Assembly (NCBI GenBank): GCA_002419445.1
Contig: DIGC01000012.1
Span: 1 to 9,859, forward strand
Length of the DNA: 9,859 bases
Origin: Caryophanales bacterium UBA5732
GTDB taxonomy: Bacteria; Bacillota_I; Bacilli_A; Izemoplasmatales; Hujiaoplasmataceae
Direction: 5' to 3'
The notes below the pieces were generated by a model. That model did not search any database. It saw only the letters and a program-made list of their open reading frames with translations, and had not been told where the DNA came from. The translations under genes and the position numbers were made by a program. Shown here in pieces: positions 1 through 5,678 of this stretch (positions are counted from its first letter, which is position 1; the number at the start of each line of letters is the position of its first letter).

Positions 1-120
1 ACTTCAACACATACAAAAAAATTGATGGATGAAGCTATTGCAATTATTGGTGATGTTTTAAACCATTTACCTGAAGACGAAGAACAACTGATGGCTTTGT
101 TAGACAAAAAACATGAATAA
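1..120 (+). CDS. C-terminal tail of an upstream protein, possibly MarR-family regulator (partial)
   Basis: Frame 1 is open from the left edge to a TAA at 118-120 and encodes the last 39 residues of a protein whose start lies outside the window. The tail is helical and acidic, with LPEDEEQLMALLDKKHE at its end. This resembles the C-terminal helix of MarR-family regulators, where a similar acidic 'EEEQL..LL' helix follows the winged-helix domain. The DNA-binding part is not visible, so the family is a guess from the tail alone. Its stop overlaps the start of the SDR gene by 8 nt (ATGAATAA), which implies one operon and translational coupling. A regulator next to an oxidoreductase would be a common arrangement. 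The reading frame is well supported; the product is not. Confidence 0.45.
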   Translation, partial: TSTHTKKLMDEAIAIIGDVLNHLPEDEEQLMALLDKKHE

Positions 121-907
121 AACAGTTGTAATCAGTGGCGCATCAAGCGGAATTGGTTTTACGACAGCAGAGTTTTTACATAAAAAGGGCTACAATGTAA
201 TTGGCTTATCAAGAAAATATCCTGTAGAAAAATATGATTTCAAATATTTACTATGTGATATTACGAAAGATGCTGATGTAGACAAATTTGTTGATACACT
301 AGGAAAGATGATTGATCAAGTTGATGTTTTAATAAATTGTGCTGGTATGGGCGTTTCTGGGGCAATAGAATATAGTTCAATAGAAGAAGCTAAAAAGATT
401 TTTGATGTTAATGTTTTTGGACAAATTAGATTGACGAAAAATTTAATGCCTTTAATTAGAAAAAGCAAAAATGCAAGAATAATCAACATTGGATCTGTCG
501 CCGGTGAAATTGTTATTCCTTTTCAAACATTCTATTCAATGACAAAAGCAGCTGTTAGTATTTTTTCTGAAGGGTTAAGAATCGAATTAGCGCCATTTAA
601 TATTCAAGTAACAACCGTGTTACCAGGCGATATTAAAACTAATTTTACTAAAAACCGAGAAATGCCAAACGTTATAGAAGACGATATTTACAAAGACAGA
701 ATAAAGAAATCTTTAGCACGTATGGCAAAAGATGAAGAACAAGGAATGCATGCTTTAGTTGTTACTAAAGTAATTTTTAAACTCATTAATAAAAAAACTC
801 TACCCGTCGCCAAAACGGTGGGGTTTCAATATAAGTTATTCGTTCTATTAAAACGAATATTACCGAAGAGATTAGTAAGTTATGTGGTCAAAAAAATGTA
901 TGGGTAA
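113..907 (+). CDS. Short-chain dehydrogenase/reductase (SDR) family oxidoreductase
   Basis: This is a 264-residue classical SDR, a cytosolic NAD(P)-dependent oxidoreductase. The cofactor motif GASSGIG is at residues 9-15, NCAG at 75-78, Asn100 in the DVNVFG helix, and the catalytic Ser128, Tyr141 and Lys145 (YSMTK) are all present, so the enzyme should be active. Arg34 follows the second beta strand (GLSR), where a basic residue usually favours NADP(H). The C-terminal 30 residues are basic and hydrophobic and could form an amphipathic helix touching the membrane, as in some lipid- or ketone-acting SDRs. The ATG overlaps the upstream stop by 8 nt and has no strong Shine-Dalgarno sequence, so translation is probably coupled. 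A hairpin terminator overlaps its last codons. The substrate cannot be told from sequence. Confidence 0.92.
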   Translation: MNKTVVISGASSGIGFTTAEFLHKKGYNVIGLSRKYPVEKYDFKYLLCDITKDADVDKFVDTLGKMIDQVDVLINCAGMGVSGAIEYSSIEEAKKIFDVNVFGQIRLTKNLMPLIRKSKNARIINIGSVAGEIVIPFQTFYSMTKAAVSIFSEGLRIELAPFNIQVTTVLPGDIKTNFTKNREMPNVIEDDIYKDRIKKSLARMAKDEEQGMHALVVTKVIFKLINKKTLPVAKTVGFQYKLFVLLKRILPKRLVSYVVKKMYG

Positions 908-929
908 ATCCATACATTTTCTTTTTCTT
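893..929 (+). terminator. Rho-independent terminator of the SDR gene
   Basis: An 11-bp perfect inverted repeat (893-903 with 910-920, core ATGTATGG/CCATACAT) surrounds a 6-nt loop and is followed by a T-rich run to about 929. The left arm lies inside the last codons and the stop codon falls in the loop. It separates SDR transcription from the next gene, whose -10 element begins two bases later. Confidence 0.85.
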
Positions 930-930
930 G

Positions 931-957
931 TGATATAATGAAATTATACGAGGTGAT
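931..957 (+). promoter_or_regulatory. Extended -10 promoter and RBS for the 2-hydroxyacid dehydrogenase gene
   Basis: A consensus extended -10 box TGATATAAT lies at 931-939. No good -35 is visible at 17-nt spacing, where the terminator stem sits (911-916, CATACA). A ribosome binding site GAGGTGAT at 950-957 lies 5 nt before a TTG, which decides the start at 963. The predicted transcript start near 946 gives a leader of under 20 nt. Confidence 0.7.
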
Positions 958-962
958 AAGAA

Positions 963-1883
963 TTGAAAATATTTGTTGAGAAAAAAATGATGGGAAAAGC
1001 AAATTACCCAAAAATACTAGAACAATTTAGTGATGTCAATTTCGTTGATACTTTAGAAGATAATTTTGATGTTGAAGTAATGATTATTATGAATTCAACA
1101 TTAAAAAATATAAACATCGATAAATACAAAAACCTTAAATGGATACAACTTTTAATGGCAGGTTATGATAACGTTGATGTTAAGGCTTATAAAGAAAAAG
1201 GGGTCTTAGTTAGTAATGCTAGAGATATCTTTTCAACCTCAATAGCTGAAGATATATTTTCTAAGATTTTATTTTTTAACCGTAATACTAAATTTTATTT
1301 AGAATCAATGAAAAATCAAGTTTGGTCACCTATAAAAAAAGAACCTGAGATTTATGGTTCAACAATTTCCATCTTAGGAACTGGATCGATAGGTCAAGAA
1401 GTAGCTAAAAGAATGAAAGCATTCGGCGCTAATAGAATCCTAGGTTTTAAAAACATCCATACCAGCGTTCCGTATTTTGATGAAATTTATACTGGAGAAA
1501 ATGGGTTAGAAACAGTTATCAAAGAAGCTGACTATCTAATTATAGCTTTACCACTAAACGATAAAACGTATCATTTAATTGATAAACAAAAGATATCTTG
1601 GATGAAGGAAAATGCGGTATTAATTAATGTTGCTAGAGGAAATATTGTCGATCAAGATTATCTTATTGAAGCGCTAAAACAAAAGCTAATTCGCGCTGCC
1701 GGATTAGATGTAACTGATCCTGAACCTTTACCCAAAACTAGTGAACTTTGGAATCTTGATAATGTATTTATCACCCCTCACAACGCTTCTAGTAGTCCCT
1801 ACATGAAGCAACGGCTTTATAAGATGGTTATTCAAAATCTTTCCTTGTATCTTGCAAACCAAAAACCTAAATATTTGTTATAA
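963..1883 (+). CDS. D-isomer-specific 2-hydroxyacid dehydrogenase family protein
   Basis: This 306-residue protein belongs to the family that reversibly reduces 2-keto acids to D-2-hydroxy acids with NAD(P)H. The N-terminal catalytic domain holds LLMAGYDNVD (63-72). The Rossmann motif GTGSIG is at 139-144, and the catalytic triad is Arg225 (NVARG), Glu254 (DPEPLP) and His273 (TPHNA). All are intact. The length is a little short of the usual 310-330, which suits the GhrA-like or phosphoglycerate-dehydrogenase-like branch rather than true SerA, which has an added regulatory domain. At the end of the second Rossmann strand the usual acidic residue is absent and the segment reads GFKNIH (161-166), which hints at NADP(H) use. 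The start is TTG at 963, chosen because GAGGTGAT precedes it at correct spacing; later ATGs at residues 9 and 10 lack a ribosome site. It is monocistronic, between its own promoter and a bidirectional terminator. The substrate is unknown. Confidence 0.9.
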   Translation: MKIFVEKKMMGKANYPKILEQFSDVNFVDTLEDNFDVEVMIIMNSTLKNINIDKYKNLKWIQLLMAGYDNVDVKAYKEKGVLVSNARDIFSTSIAEDIFSKILFFNRNTKFYLESMKNQVWSPIKKEPEIYGSTISILGTGSIGQEVAKRMKAFGANRILGFKNIHTSVPYFDEIYTGENGLETVIKEADYLIIALPLNDKTYHLIDKQKISWMKENAVLINVARGNIVDQDYLIEALKQKLIRAAGLDVTDPEPLPKTSELWNLDNVFITPHNASSSPYMKQRLYKMVIQNLSLYLANQKPKYLL

Positions 1884-1917
1884 AAAATGAGGTAGACTAA
1901 AATCTACCTCATTTTTT
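1882..1917. terminator. Bidirectional rho-independent terminator between convergent genes
   Basis: A perfect 15-bp inverted repeat (1882-1896 with 1903-1917, core TGAGGTAGA/TCTACCTCA) has a 6-nt loop and A6/T6 outer arms, so it ends in a U-run on either strand. It overlaps the stop codons of both convergent genes (TAA at 1881-1883, and the complement of 1916-1918) and serves both. Confidence 0.93.
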
Positions 1918-2437
1918 ATAATAGTTTTTCTATAACTGAAGCTAATTCTTCAGGTTTGACTTTAGAGCCATAACGGCCGTAAACATTTCCTTCTTTATCG
2001 ATAATAAATTTTGTAAAATTCCACTTTATCTTTGAACTACTCATATCTTCAGTCAAAGCTGGTTTAAATTCTTCTTTGCCAGGCGTTTCATCGTCAGGCT
2101 TAACACGCTTAAGATATTTAAATAAATCGATTGCATCATCACCATTTACTTTTATTTTAGCAAAAGTTTCAAAGGTTGTGTGATAGTTCGCTTGGCAAAA
2201 ACCAGCAAGTTCAATATCAGTACCTGGAGCTTGATTTAAAAATTGATTACAAGGCAAGTCAATTATTTCAAAACCTTTTTCTTTATATTTCTCATACAAT
2301 TCTTGAATGCCCTTATATTGTGGAGTATATCCACATTTTGTTGCGGAATTAAAGATTAGCAAAACCTTACCTTTAAATTTATCTAGTTTTATTTCTTCTC
2401 TTTCGATGTTTTTTATTGAATAATTATATATTGTCAT
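1916..2437 (-). CDS. gpx: Glutathione peroxidase family protein (Cys type, probably thioredoxin-dependent)
   Basis: This 173-residue cytosolic peroxidase reduces hydrogen peroxide or organic hydroperoxides using a thiol donor. It has the thioredoxin-like fold signature NSATKCGYTPQYKG, with peroxidatic Cys35 encoded by TGT and not selenocysteine. The rest of the catalytic set is present: Gln65 in LPCNQF, and Trp139-Asn140 in KWNFTKF. Cys81 (FCQANY) lies 46 residues after Cys35, the spacing of the resolving cysteine in thioredoxin-dependent enzymes such as yeast Gpx3, so thioredoxin rather than glutathione is the likely donor. Length is normal for the short bacterial type. The ATG has a strong AAAGGAG site. 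The gene has its own candidate promoter and shares a bidirectional terminator with its convergent neighbour. In an anaerobe it would serve oxygen or peroxide defence. Confidence 0.94.
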   Translation of the reverse strand: MTIYNYSIKNIEREEIKLDKFKGKVLLIFNSATKCGYTPQYKGIQELYEKYKEKGFEIIDLPCNQFLNQAPGTDIELAGFCQANYHTTFETFAKIKVNGDDAIDLFKYLKRVKPDDETPGKEEFKPALTEDMSSSKIKWNFTKFIIDKEGNVYGRYGSKVKPEELASVIEKLL

Positions 2438-2444
2438 TTTACCA

Positions 2445-2487
2445 CTCCTTTTGACTACATTCTAACACTAAAATCAAATTTTATGAA
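2445..2487 (-). promoter_or_regulatory. Candidate promoter and RBS of gpx
   Basis: Read on the minus strand, TTCATA (2487-2482, four of six matches to TTGACA) lies 17 nt before TAGAAT (2464-2459), which has an upstream TG giving an extended -10 (TGTTAGAAT). AAAAGGAG follows at 2452-2445, eight bases before the ATG. The predicted start of transcription falls at or just next to the ribosome site. The -35 overlaps the hairpin of the upstream gene. Confidence 0.55.
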
Positions 2488-2522
2488 GTGATGTGCTATG
2501 AATTTAGCAAATCACTTTTTTT
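2486..2522. terminator. Hairpin overlapping the 3' end of the MFS gene
   Basis: AAGTGAT-g-TGCTA (2486-2498) pairs with TAGCA-a-ATCACTT (2505-2517) around a 6-nt loop, a 12-pair stem with one mismatch. It spans the MFS stop codon. On the plus strand it is followed by seven Ts (2516-2522), a classic terminator directed against the gene. In the sense direction of the MFS gene the tail is only CATAAAATTTGATTTT, a weak U-tract. It may end both the MFS transcript and antisense readthrough. Confidence 0.65.
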
Positions 2523-3704
2523 CTTGATCCTTATGAAGACAATTAACATTAGAATCAAACCGATAAGAATCATTAAAGCTGAAAAGTCGAAAACATAGAT
2601 GGGAGACAATTCATATAAATATCCCCCAATTAATGGACCGGAAATCATTCCAATAGAATAAAACGATTGTCTTACTCCCATAATCGAACTATAGAAACCA
2701 TCACTAGCGTTATCAGCGATAAAATTTTGTTCCAGTGGTTGATAGATTGCTTTACTAATGACGTATATCATGTAAACAGTATAGACTACCAACAAAAAAT
2801 CATTTGCCCTAAAAACGTATAAAACAACGATAATACTTACAAGTTGAGTAATCATCATAATCAGAAGATTTTTATGCAGTTTTGTAATTAGAGGAACAAT
2901 AAGGACGCTGGTAATAATTGATACTATGCCAGTTACAAAAACAAAATTCCCTAAATCTTGTGAATTGTATCCTAGACTATCGAAATGAACATCGAGATAT
3001 TTTGAGAGATTGGTAATAGAAATACTGACGAAAGTTAATGAAACCAAAAATAACAAAAGATTTGTGTTTATTTTTCTAATGTTTTTGAAGCTTTCGATTA
3101 AAGTCGGTTTTTTAGTTGATTTGTTAATAACATCTTTTTCTTTGATGAGTATGAATACATTTAATGCGTGAAATAAATTTAACAATGCTTGAATTAGAAA
3201 AACAACTCTTAAATCATCGGTGTTAAGAAAGCTTACCAATGTTGGGTTTGTGCTGATAAAACCGCCAATAACATAACCAATGCTTGCCCCAAGTGCAAAT
3301 GTCGCAGCTAACCAAGCTAAATGTTTAGCTCTTTGGTTTGGTATGGAAACTTCTATCATATGTGAAATAAATAACGTCATACTCGCGGCGACACCAAAAC
3401 CACTGATGAATCTAAAAAAAACCATCCAGTACATATTGTTTGCGTAACCAAACCCAAGTTGGCCGACACTGTAGATTAATAGTCCCAGCACCATTACGAA
3501 TCGTTTCTTTCCTCGATTGGCTAGAACTCCCCACAAAGGCGCACCTAGCATTAATCCAAAACTCATGGTTGCATAAAAAAAACCAAACATATAATCAGGT
3601 ATCTCCAAACTTCTGACGAAAGCAGGAGTAACAGGGTGACCGATATTATGAATAACACCTTGGATAAAATATAAAATTATGATACTTATGACTGCTTTTT
3701 TCAT
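2496..3704 (-). CDS. Major facilitator superfamily transporter (DHA1-like, probable efflux)
   Basis: This 402-residue integral membrane protein has about 12 hydrophobic segments, the first starting right after the N-terminal MKK. Signature regions match the proton-coupled drug/H+ antiporter type. A motif-A-like loop runs from Gly54 to Arg68 between helices 2 and 3 (ending NRGKKR), a motif-B-like RFISGFG is at 98-104, and motif-C-like GASIGYVIGG is at 139-148 in helix 5. A matching GPLIGGYLYE occurs late in the second half. A charged loop with several lysines near the middle separates the two six-helix bundles. The start is the ATG at 3704, which has GAGGGTGG upstream; a longer reading from a TTG at 3725 would place the ribosome site inside the gene. 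Drug, metabolite or sugar efflux are all possible; the substrate is unknown. It appears monocistronic. Confidence 0.88.
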   Translation of the reverse strand: MKKAVISIIILYFIQGVIHNIGHPVTPAFVRSLEIPDYMFGFFYATMSFGLMLGAPLWGVLANRGKKRFVMVLGLLIYSVGQLGFGYANNMYWMVFFRFISGFGVAASMTLFISHMIEVSIPNQRAKHLAWLAATFALGASIGYVIGGFISTNPTLVSFLNTDDLRVVFLIQALLNLFHALNVFILIKEKDVINKSTKKPTLIESFKNIRKINTNLLLFLVSLTFVSISITNLSKYLDVHFDSLGYNSQDLGNFVFVTGIVSIITSVLIVPLITKLHKNLLIMMITQLVSIIVVLYVFRANDFLLVVYTVYMIYVISKAIYQPLEQNFIADNASDGFYSSIMGVRQSFYSIGMISGPLIGGYLYELSPIYVFDFSALMILIGLILMLIVFIRIKKKSDLLNS

Positions 3705-3707
3705 ATT

Positions 3708-3761
3708 ACCACCCTCATAATTCAACTATTTAATTATATCTTAAATTTACTTATTATTGAA
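3708..3761 (-). promoter_or_regulatory. Candidate promoter and RBS of the MFS gene
   Basis: On the minus strand TTCAAT (3761-3756) lies 17 nt before a consensus TATAAT (3738-3733). The ribosome site GAGGGTGG at 3716-3709 is four bases before the ATG at 3704. It starts directly after the terminator of the carboxykinase gene, so the two are independent units. Confidence 0.55.
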
Positions 3762-3769
3762 ATGGTTTG

Positions 3770-3805
3770 AAACAAAAATAATAGGCAACTTTAAAAGTTG
3801 CCTAT
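3770..3805 (-). terminator. Rho-independent terminator of pckG
   Basis: A perfect 11-bp stem (ATAGGCAACTT at 3781-3791 with AAGTTGCCTAT at 3795-3805) and a 3-nt loop lie four bases after the pckG stop. On the minus strand TATTTTTGTTT follows as the U-tract. Confidence 0.9.
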
Positions 3806-3809
3806 GATA

Positions 3810-5594
3810 CTAAAAGTTAAACCTATGAATGAAGTTCGATAATTGCTTCTTTAAAACCTCAGGTAAATTATCTTTATATAGTTCTTTGTAATAATTTGCA
3901 ATTGAATCAACTTCATTTTTCCAATCTTCTGCATCAACTTCAAATAGTTTAACCAAGTTATCATACTTTATATCAAGATTACTAGTATCTAACTTTTTGA
4001 TTTCCGGTAGAATACCAATCGGAGTTTTGATGAAGTTTTCAACGTTTTCAGTTCTTTCTAAAATCCACTTCAAAACCCTGCTGTTTTCGCCAAAACCTGG
4101 CCAAAGGAATCTACCATTGTCTTTTCTAAACCAATTTATATAGAAAATTTTAGGTAAGTTTTCTTCGTCGCTTTGTTTTGATATATCCGCCCAATGATTT
4201 ATATAGTCTGCGATATTATAACCAATAAAAGGTAACATTGCAAATGGATCTCTTCTAACTTTCCCGATATTTTCGTCAATAGCCGCTGCAGTAATTTCTG
4301 AGCCCATAATTGAGCCATAGAAGATACCATGGTTGAAATCATAACTTTGCATTACCAAAGGTATTGTTGAAGGTCTTCTACCTCCAAAAAGCATGGCTGA
4401 TATGGGAACTGGTTTTTCATATTCTTCAGCTAGAGAAGGACAGTTAGTCAATGGTGCTGTGAAACGTGCATTTGCATGATCTGGCCGATTTTCCATGCCC
4501 TTAAACCAATCGTTTCCATGCCAGTCGATTAAGTGATTAGGTTCTTCAGATAAACCCTCCCACCAGACATCTCCATCATCAGTCAAGGCGACATTTGTGA
4601 AAATAGTATCATGTTTTATTGATTCCATAGCGGTTGGATTGGTTTTATAAGATGTACCCGAAGTAACTCCAAAAAAGCCAGCTTCAGGATTGATTGCATA
4701 CATTTTTTTATCTTCGTGTATCTTTAACCAAGCGATATCATCGCCGATGGTTTCGGCTTTCCAACCTTTTAATGTAGGATTAATCATAGCTAAGTTGGTT
4801 TTACCACAAGCGCTTGGAAATGCACCCGTAATATATTTAACTTTACCCTTAGGATTGGTCAGTTTTAGTATCAACATGTGTTCGGCTAACCAACCTTCAT
4901 CTTTAGCTATAGCGGAAGCGATTCTTAATGCAAAACATTTTTTTCCAAGGAGTGCATTTCCACCATAGCCTGAACCATATGACCATATCATTCTTTCTTC
5001 TGGAAATTGTGTGATATATTTTTTTTCCATCGGAGCACAAGGCCATTCTGGATCTATGTCACCTGGTTTTAATGGAAAACCTACTGAATGAAGACACTTC
5101 ACAAAATCTTGGCCTCTTTCAATTAAATCTAGTACTCTTTTTCCAGTTCTGGTCATGATATGCATATTTAGAGCAACATAAGGACTATCTGTTACTTCGA
5201 CACCTAATCTTGACATTTCAAGACCAATAGGCCCCATGGAGAAAGGAATAACATACATGGTCCTACCTGACATTGAACCTTTAAAAAGATCCCACATTAA
5301 AGGCATCAACTCTTCTTTAGATATCCAATTATTTGTAGGTCCAGCCGATGATTGTTGAGAAGTGGAGATAAAAGTTCTCTTTTCTACTCTAGCCACATCC
5401 GATAGATCAGATCTAAACAGTAAAGATCTAGGTCTTTTTTCAGAATTTAAGCGAATTGCCTTTCCTATAGATACCAACTCTTCAGAGAGTTCGTCATACT
5501 GAGTTTGTTCGCCCGTCCAGATGACGACCTTATTTGGCGTAGTGTGGTCGCTTAATTCTTGAATCCAAGCATTTAATACATTGTTTTTCGTCAT
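3810..5594 (-). CDS. pckG: Phosphoenolpyruvate carboxykinase (GTP)
   Basis: This 594-residue cytosolic enzyme interconverts oxaloacetate plus GTP with PEP, CO2 and GDP, linking C4 acids to gluconeogenesis. It is the GTP class: the P-loop reads FPSACGKTN (259-267), with the hallmark reactive Cys263 and catalytic Lys265, unlike the GTGKTT loop of ATP-type PckA. Other family blocks present are SYGSGYGGNALLGKKCFALR (substrate and Mn site, about 205-224), GDDIAWL (284-290), NCPS near 384, the FGGRRPSTIPLV loop (403-414) and FLWPGFGENSRVLKWI near residue 500. Length is typical for the bacterial enzyme. The ATG is preceded by AAAGGAG. The gene is divergent from an NYN-LOTUS gene and followed by its own terminator, so it is probably a single-gene unit. 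Direction of flux in this organism cannot be told from sequence. Confidence 0.97.
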   Translation of the reverse strand: MTKNNVLNAWIQELSDHTTPNKVVIWTGEQTQYDELSEELVSIGKAIRLNSEKRPRSLLFRSDLSDVARVEKRTFISTSQQSSAGPTNNWISKEELMPLMWDLFKGSMSGRTMYVIPFSMGPIGLEMSRLGVEVTDSPYVALNMHIMTRTGKRVLDLIERGQDFVKCLHSVGFPLKPGDIDPEWPCAPMEKKYITQFPEERMIWSYGSGYGGNALLGKKCFALRIASAIAKDEGWLAEHMLILKLTNPKGKVKYITGAFPSACGKTNLAMINPTLKGWKAETIGDDIAWLKIHEDKKMYAINPEAGFFGVTSGTSYKTNPTAMESIKHDTIFTNVALTDDGDVWWEGLSEEPNHLIDWHGNDWFKGMENRPDHANARFTAPLTNCPSLAEEYEKPVPISAMLFGGRRPSTIPLVMQSYDFNHGIFYGSIMGSEITAAAIDENIGKVRRDPFAMLPFIGYNIADYINHWADISKQSDEENLPKIFYINWFRKDNGRFLWPGFGENSRVLKWILERTENVENFIKTPIGILPEIKKLDTSNLDIKYDNLVKLFEVDAEDWKNEVDSIANYYKELYKDNLPEVLKKQLSNFIHRFNF

Positions 5595-5600
5595 TTTGTT

Positions 5601-5645
5601 CTCCTTTATTGGATTTTATTTAAATATTTTGCCTATCTTCGACAA
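5601..5645 (-). promoter_or_regulatory. Candidate promoter and RBS of pckG
   Basis: On the minus strand TTGTCG (5645-5640) is 17 nt upstream of TAAATA (5622-5617), a weak -10. A strong AAAGGAG lies at 5607-5601, six bases from the ATG. The -35 overlaps the 12-bp palindrome shared with the divergent gene. Confidence 0.35.
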
Positions 5646-5653
5646 ATATTTGT
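5642..5653. promoter_or_regulatory. 12-bp palindrome in the divergent promoter region, possible operator
   Basis: ACAAATATTTGT is a perfect 12-bp inverted repeat. It overlaps the proposed -35 of pckG and the TG of the extended -10 of the NYN gene, so a dimeric regulator bound here could affect both. It matches no operator I can name with confidence, and AT-rich palindromes arise by chance. Confidence 0.3.
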
Positions 5654-5672
5654 TATAATGAATAATGAGGTG
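5651..5672 (+). promoter_or_regulatory. Extended -10 promoter and RBS of the NYN-LOTUS gene
   Basis: TGTTATAAT at 5651-5659 is a consensus extended -10. TTGCCT at 5629-5634 is a possible but distant -35 (19-nt spacing). TGAGGTG at 5666-5672 is the ribosome site, six bases before the ATG at 5679. The earlier in-frame ATG at 5658 overlaps the -10 itself and would not be transcribed as a start codon. Confidence 0.65.
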
Positions 5673-5678
5673 TTAGAA

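Noticed and set aside
1869..1883. 15-base match AAATATTTGTTATAA shared by 1869-1883 and 5645-5659
   Set aside because: The first copy is the coding end of the dehydrogenase and the second a promoter; in such AT-rich DNA a single shared 15-mer is weak evidence for a repeat or shared control site.
2331..2340. Possible selenocysteine at the Gpx active site
   Set aside because: The catalytic codon is TGT for cysteine, with no in-frame TGA in the gene.
3705..3725. TTG at 3725 as start of the MFS gene
   Set aside because: The ribosome site GAGGGTGG lies downstream of it and directly serves the ATG at 3704, after which the usual MFS N-terminus begins.
4690..4968. Plus-strand reading frame opposite pckG (92 codons)
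   Set aside because: It lies wholly antisense to a highly conserved enzyme, has no family resemblance and no convincing ribosome site; it is a shadow of the real frame.
5658..5660. First in-frame ATG of the NYN-LOTUS gene as start
   Set aside because: It overlaps the TATAAT box and lacks an upstream ribosome site; TGAGGTG lies between it and the second ATG.
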